Both the position numbers and the translations under genes were made by a program. From Cliona cf. orientalis (taxonomy: Eukaryota > Porifera > Demospongiae > Clionaida > Clionaidae), in assembly GCA_963930775.1 (NCBI GenBank), contig OZ005701.1, positions 3,035,169 to 3,099,168 on the forward strand: a stretch of 64,000 nucleotides of DNA. The letters run 5' to 3'. Shown one piece after another: positions 11,858 through 22,640 of this stretch. Numbering within the stretch: position 1 is the first letter of the stretch; the number at the start of each line of letters is the position of its first letter. The notes beneath the pieces are model-generated. The model made no database searches. It was not told where the DNA came from and saw only the letters and a list, made by a program, of their open reading frames with translations.

Positions 11858-14585
11858 CGGGATCGACTAAGTTCACCTTGTTTGAAGCGGTTAAGTCATT
11901 GGTCCCACCCACTTCACGCGGCGCAGCGCATCGTTGGCCGCCGCTAGTACTATACTTGCACTCTGAACCACCCATAACACCAAAATTATTTTGCCATCAC
12001 CAAAGAAGTAGAGCTAGAGAAGGTTGTGTCTGTCTGTTTGTGCCATGGCCTGAAGAAGAGGTAGTAGTACAGCAGGGATGCTCATGCCTGGAGGAGCTTG
12101 GATTGTTCCCATGTAGCAGACCTACTGCAAAGGTACGTGCACTCATCTTTGGGCTATTCCAGATAATGAGGATACACCCCTATGGAGGAAGGTTGATTAG
12201 TATTGTAGGATCAAGATTTAAGGTGAAGAAGTACTGAGGGCATTTTTATGGATTTTAATGAGGTGTTGTAGGCACCATTGTAGATAGTAAGGAAGTATTG
12301 AGTGGGCATGGCAGTGAATAATTGGTATAATTTGATGGAGTAGCTGGTCAGGGAATTACTATTAGTTTTGTAGGGTAAAATCGAGATTATTGATTAGTTT
12401 TATAGGGTAAAATGAGCAAATTGATTAGTTTTGATTATTATGTTTGCACTTTAATTGGTATTTAGGGTAATGAACATAAATCTCGTCTTCCATAGGGGTG
12501 TACACCTATTATTTGGAATAGCCCTTTATTATTAAAATTAATCGTGAAGGTGCAGATTCTACAGTAGCAGCTTGCTGTCTTAGTCAAGTAAATGCCTAAT
12601 TGAACATAAATCAACGGTGATAGGGTATCTTTAATACTTGAATACATCAAAGATTTAAGTACACAATTTCCCAATTGATGCAGGTGCCACAGTCTTGTTG
12701 CTCAGTAGGTACAGCCTTGGCAATCGCCACACTCACTCCTCTTTCTGGTCCCATCTGCATTATGGAAAACACATACTTGCCAACCCCCATCACTCAACAT
12801 GCAGGACAAGCAAATCAAAATTTGCAGGATTTTGACAGAAGTTGCAGGACAACCCATATTATCACAATAATACCATGCTAAAAGACGCAATATGATTAGA
12901 ATGTTGATAGCTAATTGTTATTTCTTACTTACTGGGCTGAGAGATGGGTGTGTACTGCCTGTACTTAGATCGATTGCACCATGCTGAATAACCTTTGACC
13001 TTAAACTATTGCTGAGTTTGCATGTTTAGTCCGCAATTAAGTTAAGTTTGAAGGTCAAACTGGATTGAGCAAAGATCCGGGACAATTTCAAGTCTTTCCG
13101 GGACTCCGGGACATATCCACATTTTCCGGGATAATCCCGGAAATTCCGGGACACTTGGCAAGTATGAAAACATACTCACGCTATGAAAAACGTAAGTACA
13201 CGGGTTACATGTACATGTACATGACGTGTGTGTGCATACATTGTTGTACATGTATATAGCAATTGGCTATTCATAATGTTTGTCCTTAGTTCCCAATGTT
13301 TTAGTTTAACACACCTTCCATAAGCAAATATTGAAGTTTGTATTGTATTGAGGGAATATTTCCTCTTTGTATAGGACATATTTGGCAAAGAGTGAACATC
13401 AAAGTGACTATTTTCTATTTATACTGTGTTTTTTCATTATTTTAATTTGTGTGTCTGTACTGATAATATTATTCTCTTTTCCACCGACAATGTATTTCCA
13501 GACCTAGCCTTGTGAAATGACCTGGGTACAAGGCTATTCCAGACCTGGATTTTGATGGTCTACCGTACATGTGTACCATAGCTAGTCACGTTGTCTTTGC
13601 ATGTGATGAGAGCAACTCATCAAGGTACCAGTATCCCATCGATATCCTTTATTGCAGGTACCTTTCCTTTGAAGTCCCTTGACACAGTGACATATGTAAG
13701 GCCAGACCAATTAAATAAGTTGTTGCATGGATTCGCTTGCTCCAATTTTTGGGCAAACAGAAGGAAAAAAAAATTAATCAAGTTGGGTGGAGCTTATGTA
13801 CAATAGAGTGGTTTTTGTGTTCTATCTTGATTCCCTGGTCCTACATTAGTCTGTCTTAATTAGATTGTGGTGTATAACCACACCCCAATTGATTGCTTTT
13901 TTTCTTTTTCTTTTTTGGTCGCTCGGTCCAATTTTACCTCACAATATTATCTGAGCAACAAAAAATTAAATTGGTCTGGCCTAACTACCAGTCAAACCAA
14001 TCAGTATAATAAACTTAGTGTTTCTATATTAAATATAGCTTCAAAGTTCCATAGTTTCGTACAGTGAAGATGTGTACTGTGTACACAAGGGAGAGCTGGA
14101 TGTCGATACGCAATTGCGGATTTGTGGACTACAAAGCTAATTAATTTATTAGTAACTTTCACCATCATGATTTATGATCAATTGACTAAGAGAGCAAGCT
14201 GCTACTGTAGAATCTGTACCTCTACAAGTATCTTCACTATTGATTTTAATAAAGATGACTCAGCTCTTGAGCCTGGATACGAGGCTATTGAGTGCGTGTA
14301 CCTTTGCAGTAGGTCTGCTACATGAGAACAATCCAAGCTCCTCCAGGCGTGAGCATCCCTGCTGTACTACTACCTCTTCTTCAGGCCATGGCACAAACAG
14401 ACAGACACAACCTTCCCTAGCTCTAGCTCTGACTTCTTTGTTGATGGCAAAATTAATTTTGGTGTTATGGGTATAATATAGTTCAGAGTGCAAGTATTAG
14501 CGGTGGCCAACGATGCGCTGCACCGCGTGAAGTGGGTGGGACTAATGACGTAACCGTTTCAAACAGGGTGAACTTAGTCGATCCC
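11858..14585. mobile_element. Large foldback element with about 290-bp or longer inverted arms
   Basis: Arms 11858-12146 and 14292-14585 are inverted copies (GGGATCGACTAAGTTCACC outermost). After the nested MITE at 12151-12524 the pairing resumes: 12526-12600 pairs with about 14172-14245, including AGATTCTACAGTAGCAGCTTG. The long open frames in the two arms are the same frame mirrored and do not resemble known proteins. The loop of roughly 12.6-14.17 kb is non-coding. No transposase was seen, so this is a non-autonomous foldback element; no clear target duplication was identified. Confidence 0.75.
12151..12524. mobile_element. MITE nested in the foldback arm (GGGCTATTCC ends)
   Basis: Left end GGGCTATTCCAGATAATGAG and right end complement GGGCTATTCCAAATAATAGG are inverted, with CACCCCTATGGA further inside each. 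TTT flanks both sides (12148-12150, 12525-12527), compatible with a 3-bp duplication. It interrupts the left arm of the surrounding foldback element, so it inserted later. Confidence 0.72.
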
Positions 14586-14592
14586 TAGTCTA

Positions 14593-14742
14593 AGCCGGTT
14601 ATCGCCCACGCCTCGGCTCTACGGCTATTAGAAACCACTCGGGATGTTGCATAATCGCCTCGGGCTCCGCCCTCGGCGATTATGCAACATCCCTCGGGTT
14701 TCTAAAACGCCGTAGAGCCTCGGCTTAGGGCAATAACCTATG
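14593..14742. repeat. Long palindrome (arms of about 70 bp)
   Basis: The centre is ATGTTGCATAATCGCC, a short loop, and GGCGATTATGCAACAT. The arms extend outward through GGTTTCTAA/TTAGAAACC, CGGCTCTACGGC/GCCGTAGAGCC and TAAGCC.GTTATCGCC/GGGCAATAAC with few mismatches. It would form a strong hairpin or cruciform. Confidence 0.8.
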
Positions 14743-15300
14743 CATACTCTGGGCTGGCATTATCGAAATTTGATCCTGCCATACACAGAGACCTTTGACC
14801 TCACGTAAAATCTTCCCATAATATACCGTATTTCCTCGAAATCTCGCCGCACCTCGAAATCCCGCCGCCCTCGAAATGTCGCCGCATTTATCTGCCAACT
14901 CGTCCCATGATAAACGCCGCCCTCGAAATCTCGCCGCATGGTAAGGGGTCGACAGCAATTTCCGTATGCGCACGCGTGCATACAACTACGTAGGATTATT
15001 ATTGAAGCTGTGTACGTGCGTGCGTATCGATCTCTGTAGACGCCGCCCTCGAAATCTAGCCGCCCTCGAATTGTCGCCGCACCAAACGGAGCCTTGAAAT
15101 AAAATCTCGCCGCGGCGAGATTTCGAGGAAATACGGTAATAGCATCAGAGAACACAATAATCAGGTGAGGATTTATGTGTGAACTTTGACCTCACGTAAA
15201 ATCTCCCCAAGTAAATGACAGATTACACTCTGGGCTGACATTATTGAAATTAGATTCTCTACCGTGCACAGAGAGCTTTGACCCCATGCCTAGTATAATA
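14743..15300 (+). repeat. Dispersed repeat copy interrupted by the MITE at 14824-15136
   Basis: CTTTGACCTCACGTAAAATC at about 14794 and again at about 15187, with AATCAGGTGAGGATTTATGTG between, matches the uninterrupted order at 10209-10310. ACTCTGGGCTG followed by A..TTATCGAAATT or ATTGAAATTAGATTCT flanks both sides, so the repeat itself is duplicated around the MITE. Confidence 0.65.
14824..15136. mobile_element. MITE with CCGTATTTCCTCGAAATCTC inverted ends, TA target site
   Basis: Ends 14824-14848 and 15112-15136 are inverted copies (CCGTATTTCCTCGAAATCTC then GCCGC). TA flanks both (14822-14823, 15137-15138). The interior carries a 17-18 bp tandem motif CCCTCGAAATSTCGCCG several times. 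Comparison with 10209-10310 shows the empty site. Non-coding. Confidence 0.85.
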
Positions 15301-15309
15301 CTACCAATT

Positions 15310-15325
15310 GGGGGGGGGGGGGGGG
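15310..15325. repeat. Poly-G run (16 nt)
   Basis: Uninterrupted G run. Confidence 0.75.
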
Positions 15326-15857
15326 ATCAATACAGATAGCTATAACAGTGTATTTGGCTACTGTAACAGTACATGTATTATCTGATAGTTCATGTGTGAT
15401 AGCTAACAATATAAAACCACATGAAATTATTATAATAAATTAATTATAATCACAATTATGATAGATAATGAATAAGGAGTTAGCTAGTTGCTAACTGTTG
15501 CATTAATTTTGTAGCTACTTAAGGTAGCATTAAAGTGCGTGGGCGTGAGGTGAGGGATATGACACCTAAACCACATCAAAGTCATTAGTGAGGTGCATGT
15601 TGTGTAACCACGCCCTTTTAATTGCACAGGTCTCAGGGGTGTGGCTGCTAGAGCCGGAAGTGTTCATTTAATATCCTCCATGGACCGGAAGCCGAGCCGG
15701 AAGGGAGAAGCCAGGCCACGCCCAAAACAGCCCCACCCTGTTCCCCAAGGACCACCATTCTCAATCAAGTGCCTACTAACCACCGGATGTCCACCGGAAG
15801 CCCACAATCAATCCCAATTAAAAGGTCGTGGCATTTTTTGCTTAAAATTGGATAAAA

Positions 15858-15965
15858 TACCTCGAGTTACTCTAGGGAAGGATTTAAGCAACCATTACCT
15901 CGAGTTACTCTAGGGATGGAATTAAGCAAAACACACCTAGAGTTACTCTAGGGGAGGTTTTAAGC
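15858..15965 (+). repeat. Iterons: 3 x about 40-bp CTCGAGTTACTCTAGG repeat (left arm)
   Basis: ACCTCGAGTTACTCTAGGGA appears at 15860 and 15898, and a variant CCTAGAGTTACTCTAGGGGA at 15937. Each is followed by TTTTAAGCAA or AATTAAGCAA. The core CCTAGAGTTACTCTAGG is itself nearly palindromic. The same three units are mirrored in the right arm. Confidence 0.82.
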
Positions 15966-16404
15966 AACCAGCTCTTTGCTTAAAACGCTGGTAATAATAC
16001 ACACATTATTATATCTCAGGGCCGTTTAACGCAAAGTGAGACAACAATCAAAAATCGCACAAATGCCGCAGTCGTAACAAACCACGCCCCTTCATTAAAC
16101 GACGCTAGTGCACCTGAGCATGCGCATGCGCACTAGACTACAGTCATTTTTTTGCGAGAATTCCAATGAAATCCAATTTGAGCTGATATTTTGCTTTGCT
16201 TCTTCAGATATCTCTGTTTTCTCTCTCGCGCATAATAAGGGGCGTGGTCGATGAATTTTCGGCGGGCTTGCGGTCAGTTTGTGGAGAGAATTCCAATGAA
16301 CTCCAATTTGAGCTGATATTTTGCTTGGTTCTAGCTTGATCCACACGGTTTTCTCCCCAGTGCCCAGCATGAATCATACAGAAATCAAACTAGCTATTAC
16401 CTGA

Positions 16405-17740
16405 CATACTACAGTTGACTGATCAACCAATGGTGGCAGCTACAATTATGGAATGTAGTGAAGCGACAACATATTATTAGCTATAGCTAAACCCCACCTC
16501 TAGTAAAGTAACTCCTTATAGGAGGGGCTGAGTGGGAAGGTGGGGGATGAAATGGGTGGCTAGCCAGGCTCCCAGACATTCATAATGGTGACGTCTATAA
16601 AATAATAATCAGAATCCAGCACTTGCATGCCTGAATTCCAGAATCTCTGCACCATGATTCATGGGATTAGCTAGTATGTATTACCATAATTATGATTTCT
16701 AATCACAACTGTGTAGCTATAATAATAATAGACTTAGTATTCAAAATGACAAACATGCATGTTACCGCGATGTTAGTTGGACTCGATTGTCATGCTCCTG
16801 GATAGGACATTATTGTTACAATTCATTTTGGAAGAATGTCATTATATATGACATTGTACAAAATTTAACATGATTATGCCTTTGACGTGTACCATAATAA
16901 TTATATTATTTCAGACTAAACTTGACACTTCAAGGATGCACGAGTATTATAATATTATTTCTAGCAAGATCAGAGGCTTGATACTGAGTCAGAGTGAGAC
17001 AAACTGCTTGCTTAGCTATAGATTATTGACAACAAGGGAAAAGATCACTTGGCCTAACTGTCGTCATTAAATTTTGCCCCAGCACCCTGCTTCAAAAAAT
17101 CCTGAATCAGCACTTTGTTTGTACCATGTACTTGATGATGGTACTCACTCTTTAGTGCTCTTGTCGGGGCAATATTGAGTACATTGTCAACTGCTGTAAT
17201 TGTCATGTTTGCATATTATTGCATTTGCTCAAGCTTAACTTGAAAACTTTATCCAGGTTAGCTACAAGTCTTATAGGGGTACAAAGATGAAGGTCAACCC
17301 AATTTTGAAATAAAACGGATAAGGTATAAGCTTACTATGCAACAATCTTGTGCAACAATCTTGTACTAGCTAGCTACTGTAGAGCTGAATATTAAAACAA
17401 TTTCACTAACCCGCTCTCATTGGTGGTCTGGTGTTAATATGGTGGCCTTTATATATAGCTACTGCATTGGAGAAAATTAATGTTGAATACCGTACTTAAT
17501 CTAAAACAACGCATGGAAAAAAATGATCTCAATTTTGAAAAAAGCGTTTTCTGGTAAAGGTCGTCAATCGCTCATATTATGTTTCAACAAGAGTACTAAA
17601 GAGAGTATTGTCATCAAGTACATGCGACAAAGGAGTAGGTGGGATTTATACATTGTCGCTTCACTATAATAATTACTATGAATTATAGCTGCTACTATGC
17701 GTGGGTTGATAAGTCAACTGTAGTAATCACTTAGCTACCA
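16405..17740. repeat. Inner inverted-repeat unit inside the TTAA element
   Basis: CTACAGTTGACTGATCAACC and AGTGAAGCGACAA (16413-16466) are mirrored by TTGTCGCTTCACT and GGTTGATAAGTCAACTGTAG at about 17657-17729. A second pair is CATGTACTTGATGATGGTAC at about 17125 and GTCATCAAGTACATG at about 17609. It may be an older foldback insertion in the loop. Confidence 0.6.
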
Positions 17741-18593
17741 TATAGATTCTTATTACGGCGCCAAAAAAATAATTTAGGACACGGTTTGGCGCTTAAATTA
17801 GAATGCAAAAATTATACTAGCTACGTGTCTGTGGCGCTTACTAATTAGAATGAAATTCTATAGTTAACTTTATTGTATGCTATCTGTCTATAGGATCATG
17901 CCTGGCGATTTTGAGGTGAGCATGTAGCTGCTTGTTCTAGCTGGCGCTATATTTAGAGTGATATAATTGTTGTTAATTAACGTACCTCCAAGTGACGCTT
18001 AAATTAGGGTGGCGCTGCAATTATATAGAATGTATATGGTAGTCTGATAATAGCTTGATTGCTGTATGATTCATGCTCTGTATAATTAATATATTTCTTG
18101 CTTCTTGATAGCAAAGGATGTACAGATAGCACAAAGCTAATATGACATAGTATGTAATAACCGTTTAAACTAGCCACTCGGGGGATGTGGATCAAGGCAA
18201 CTTAGCTACAACAATGTTTCAGGGATGCACCATCTTGATCTCCTTGCGATTGCTAATGTTCATACCATCCAATGAGTGTGACTTAGATTATTAGTAGTGC
18301 TGAAAAGCACTGGTATAGAAGTGGGCCAACAACAACTGCCTGCAGCTTCATTAGCTCTTTCCCTCCAAATTTACCAGCGGTTCTAGCCATCTAGTGCGCA
18401 TGCGCATGCCGAGAAGTAGGTGCGCAATTGAGACTAGCGTCGTTTAATGAAGGGGCGTGGTTTGTTACGACTGCGTCGTTTGTACGATTTTCGATCGTTG
18501 TATCACTTTGCGTTAAACGGCCCTGAGATATAATATAGATACGTGCATGTGTATTATTACCAGCGTTTTAAGCAAAGAGCTGGTTGCTTAAAA

Positions 18594-18690
18594 CCTCCCC
18601 TAGAGTAACTCTAGGTGTGTTTTGCTTAATTCCATCCCTAGAGTAACTCGAGGTAATGGTTGCTTAAATCCTTCCCTAGAGTAACTCGAG
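18594..18690 (-). repeat. Iterons: mirrored CTAGAGTAACTC repeats (right arm)
   Basis: CCCTAGAGTAACTCTAGG (about 18598) and CCCTAGAGTAACTCGAGG (about 18637 and 18675) are spaced 38-40 bp apart with TTGCTTAA between. They are the inverted partners of the 15858-15965 cluster. Confidence 0.8.
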
Positions 18691-19266
18691 GTATTTTTGT
18701 TACTTTTAAGCAAACATATATTTAACCCCATCGCACCGGCGTACAGTGCCTCATTAACAGACATGGCCTCACCTTTGACCTCCTGCCACGCCCCCAAAGC
18801 CTCCTCGCGGGGTTCAAAGGTCACCACCGCTTCCGGGACACGCCCACCTATCGCCGAGGCCAAGTCCCAGGTGCCGATATCCAAGCACTGGCCCGTGAAG
18901 CCACGCCCAATCGGAAGCAATAAAACCTGCATTAACGCACACGCACACACTCCACACAGTGCCAGGAACACGCCCACATGCTTAATTAGGCCTAATAAGG
19001 CTTTTTTTTTTTTTTTAAGTCGTTGCGGTTAATAGTTAAGAAAGAATGCTTTGATCTTGCTTTGAAGTGGGCAATTACCGGTGTTTTCTTCAGGGGCCAC
19101 TTCCGGTCGCTAATTACACGCGCATAATCATCCCTGGCCGATTCTAGACACGCCCACCTTCGACCAAAAGCACTCGTATGGCCTCTTCGGCCACGCCCCT
19201 TCACGATTCGCTAATTGAATTAGCCAATCCTGACGCTCACGCCCACGCACTTTAATGCTACCTTAA

Positions 19267-20524
19267 CAAATTCAAGGTCCTCATCATCCAGTCCTGCATA
19301 ATACCGTATACTGTTTCTTTGTCAGTAGGGAAGTATATTCCATATTTTTCTGTTTTTCCATTTATATAATATTATGATGAAACTCAGCCAGAGGCAGACA
19401 AGAATGAGAAACAGGCGCATGGTAAACTTGCAATAAGCCATGGCTATGTCACATCTAGATACCTGACAGTGCGGAGGTATATGCAGAATCCCGCGCACGC
19501 TTAAAAGAACAACCAACCAGATTAATTTCAAAGAGTGCATACTGGGTGGAGCTGCTAGATCCAGAGTCAGATCCAGAGTGGTGTCACTGTGCATTGGCAT
19601 TCAACTACGCATGCATGCGCATGCGCAAGCGCAAGCAGCTGCCACTAGCCACGCGCACGCTAATAATACCTGGCATTATGATTCAGTATCTTCGAGTCTC
19701 TGATCTGGTTAATTTGAACAATTTGTCATAGCACTCGGCCTAGAAACTGGCAAGTACAAACTATGTAGCTAGCTATAGTTTAATAAACAGTGTAGTCTAT
19801 AATAATCTTATTAATATGCATGAAAAATATCAGCTTAAGGCCAAGCTTTGTAGATTCCTTGTTTCCTGTCACCCGCCCGCATCCTTTCTAGGCTACCGCA
19901 TCTACATTATTTTATTATTGAATTTTCAGGCTTATGAATCTCATTACCGGGTGGCCCTTAATAATATTCATGGAGGAAGCAGTCGTATAATAATTCTGCA
20001 GTATTGTGGCCTAAGGCAATAATAGCTAATAACCGCCCGCCCGCCCGCATACTCTTGGCCTATTGATGGTGCCGCAATTGCTCTACGATTTGCGAAACCA
20101 GTCCGCTTATTAGTTTTATTGTGAACAATCACAGTATCACACAATGTACAATACATACGGATGTACGTATTTCTAAATTAAATATAGAGTAAGCGATCAA
20201 ATATCGGCCACAACGTATATTCGGACGATCATACCTCAAAAACAAGAAGAGCTGTGATCATCGCTCTTACGCCAGAATGTAGCCCAGGCCAAGTGCTAGT
20301 TGCGTACCAATCGCGAACTAACCACGCCCAAAACTGTTGGAGCTACAGCAGGAAATGTATTTGCGTCCGATTATAGCAAATCACGGACAAGAGTGTCGAA
20401 TTTCGGACGATCGCTCCACAAGTATGTACAAAAGCGCGGCAAGCCGCCACAGCTGGGATGCGGTACCACCTAACCTCCCTCTATCAGACTGGCAAATCTT
20501 GGACACGGGCAGTATTGTGGGGTA
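19267..20524. other. Non-coding stretch
   Basis: No exon recognised. GCATGCGCATGCGC-type alternations lie at about 19609-19632. CCCGCCCG motifs occur at about 19871 and 20034-20048. Confidence 0.4.
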
Positions 20525-20980
20525 AGTCCGCACTACAAGGCTCAGGATTGGTCAGAACTGTAGAGGCGTGTTCACAAAGAAGAGTGCCTCGGGCCATAGC
20601 TACAGCTAGAGATGCATTGTGGAACGATCGGCGCGAAAGCGCCGCATGTTTCAATTGGCCTGCTAAGCAGGCGTGGCGCTAGCCACCGAGCCTCGAGCGA
20701 AGCGAGAGGCGAGTTCTGTTCTTTATCATACCTATCAGTAGTCAGGTAGCAACGTTCGAGCAGAGCGAGAACGTCACCATTGTTTAGTTGCTATGAGGGG
20801 TGTGGCCTCTGCAAACGCTTCCATCTGTGCATGCGCACGGTACTGATGGGCAAATCTTGCCGCCCAGGCAGGACACTATTTGTACATGAGCTACGTCTCT
20901 ATGTTTTGTGAGCATGTACTGATCATGCATACTAACCACATTATCCCATGATTGTGAAATTAAACATACTTGTATACAGT
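20525..20980 (+). repeat. Dispersed 460-bp repeat, copy 1
   Basis: Inverted match to 26413-26885. Shared landmarks in order: CAAGGCTCAGGATTGGTCAG, GAACGATCGGCGCGAAAGCG, GCTAGCCACCGAGCCTCGAG, AACGTTCGAGCAGAGCGAGA, CAGGCAGGA, and CATTATCCCATGATTGTGA at the end. Open frames inside it are not conserved between copies. Confidence 0.85.
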
Positions 20981-21146
20981 ACAAACAATATTATTATGAT
21001 TAGCTACATGTACATACACAAGCAAGAAGACATCTTTTATTCATCACAGCATTATTTTGTAACTTATTTACTAGTACACGTATGGCAGCAGCGCATATAT
21101 ATAAACATGTACAATGTAGCTACAAAGTAAATCATCCGTGAGTCCC

Positions 21147-21147
<1 letters not shown>

Positions 21148-21178
<31 letters not shown>
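21148..21178. repeat. Poly-C run (31 nt)
   Basis: The longest uninterrupted C run in the window. The exact length is likely uncertain. Confidence 0.8.
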
Positions 21179-21776
21179 ACTGGATCATGGATCAGCTAGC
21201 ACAATGTCATATATGTACTTAGGTAGGGACTATAATAATATATTATAGCAACCCATCTGTAACTATAATAATTATTATTATGGTGTTGTACACATCTCCT
21301 ATCTTGAGCTCCAACATATTTCTTATGACAATTAGCTATTGTACTTTTCTTTGCATATCTGACTACTGCTGATTGCACCATGGTTGCACGAAAACACACG
21401 CACACAAATTGACACTAATCAGGAACCAATTTTCTATCGCTCGATCTGACAGCTCTACCACGTGGCTGTGGCCATGGCAAGTTCAACAGTAAGTGAACTG
21501 TACTAGCAATTAAGTCACAATAGCCATTGTCAGAGTTTGAAACTATTCTATTTGTTTTCGAAGTTACCTGACTGTTTTCTATTCATGGAAAGCTGAAGCA
21601 CTGGTGGATTCAACTAGGCATGGTTCCGTGACTCAAGCCATCCGTCATCGGTTTATTCTGGGGGGAAGGGGGAGCTTCTCCCTCAAAACACTCAGCTTCC
21701 CCTCCGCCCAAACTGGAAGAAAGAATGAAGAAAAAAGGGGGGAGGGGAGTGTATTGTTTTTATTTTTTTTTTAAAG

Positions 21777-21804
21777 CCCCCCCCCCCCCCCCCCCCCCCC
21801 CCCC
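21777..21804. repeat. Poly-C run (28 nt)
   Basis: Follows a T-rich stretch and a GGGGGGAAGGGGGAGC context (21660-21760) that looks like an expanded homopolymer inside a dispersed repeat. Confidence 0.8.
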
Positions 21805-22111
21805 GGATTTTTCACCATAAACTATGTACAATCAAGGGTGTATCGAGCTGTAGCTCGATAAGCCCTTGGTATAATAATATCATTTTTGCAAAAAGCCACC
21901 TTATCATTTAAAACACCACAGTGACTTTAATTTATACAGTTGATGCCTATAATGCTAGTATAATTCTCAAATGTTTAAACTTATACATACCTATTATGCC
22001 AGCCTACCCCTACCTGCAGGGGACGGATCTAGACTAGAGATAACTATTGAGGCTTAATAATGTTTAATATGATTGACTGACTAGCTGTGGGTTGTCATGT
22101 GGCTTATAATT

Positions 22112-22169
22112 AACCCTCGGTGCATGCACGAGGGTTACGGTAGTCGTTCCGTGTGTGTGTGTGTGTGTG

Positions 22170-22200
<31 letters not shown>

Positions 22201-22340
22201 TACCACGCTAACAGCTACATACCTCATTTGTGAGTCCAAATTGCGATGTTATAAGATTCCTTATGGCGTTCTAAACTCATGATTTGTGTGGATTTCGTAG
22301 AGAACGTTTTGTTCGAATTCACTAGTTTTGGAGTCATTTG
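22112..22340 (+). repeat. Dispersed repeat with AACCCTCGG..CGAGGGTT palindrome and GT/CTGT microsatellite, copy 1
   Basis: The order is AACCCTCGGTGCATGCACGAGGGTT, TACGGTAGTCGTTC, (GT)n(CTGT)n, TTACCACGCTA, then ACCTCATTTG. The same order is found on the opposite strand at about 51850-52112. The palindromic start suggests a foldback-type end. Confidence 0.75.
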
Positions 22341-22504
22341 CTTATTCTATGGTTCTTGACTACTCCGATCCCGGGCAGCTAACTTTTCGTATAAATAGAA
22401 CGCTGCTATATACGGCATAGGCCTAATAGTTATACGAATGCGCGAGGGCTACAAAGGCAGGGTCAGGGAACATATGGATGAAGGTGTATAAAGTTGGCAA
22501 AAAA

Positions 22505-22640
22505 CGGCATCTAGCAGAGTTGATCTGGGTTGGCTGAGCGGACTAGGGCTAGTGATGGTGGAGCTGTGGTGATGGGTTTGAATCCTGCTAGATCTTTAGA
22601 TTTTTTTTTCTTCCACTTTCGAAAATTTTCTAAGCTTTTT
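22505..22640 (+). mobile_element. tRNA-derived SINE, copy 1
   Basis: Carries a strong pol III A box (TGGCTGAGCGGACTAGG, about 22530) and a B box (GGTTTGAATCC, about 22574) about 44 bp apart. A T-rich tract follows, then a tail CTTCCACTTTCGAAAATTTTC. The region at 26126-26265 has the same leader (GCATCTRGCAG), the same A/B-box spacing and the same T-tract plus GAAATTTTC tail, so they form a family. The head most resembles a type II (Leu/Ser-like) tRNA; identity not determined. Confidence 0.68.

Larger units (their letters stand above)
15523..19262. mobile_element. 3.7-kb foldback element with TTAA target sites
   Basis: The ends GGTAGCATTAAAGTGCGTGG (15523 on) and its complement (ending 19262) are inverted over 27 bp. 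TTAA flanks both (15519-15522, 19263-19266), the duplication typical of piggyBac and Kolobok elements. Inverted homology continues far inside: about 15836-16140 mirrors about 18385-18710, including TTAAGCAA.CAGCTCTTTGC and AACCACGCCCCTTCATTAAA. No transposase frame was seen in the middle, so the element is non-autonomous. A second inverted pair (about 16407-16470 with 17655-17735, and 17117-17163 with 17586-17632) lies in the loop. Confidence 0.78.

Noticed and set aside
11878..12237. 119-codon frame, and the similar minus-strand frame at 14260-14493
   Set aside because: The two are mirror images lying in the inverted arms of the foldback element, not independent genes.
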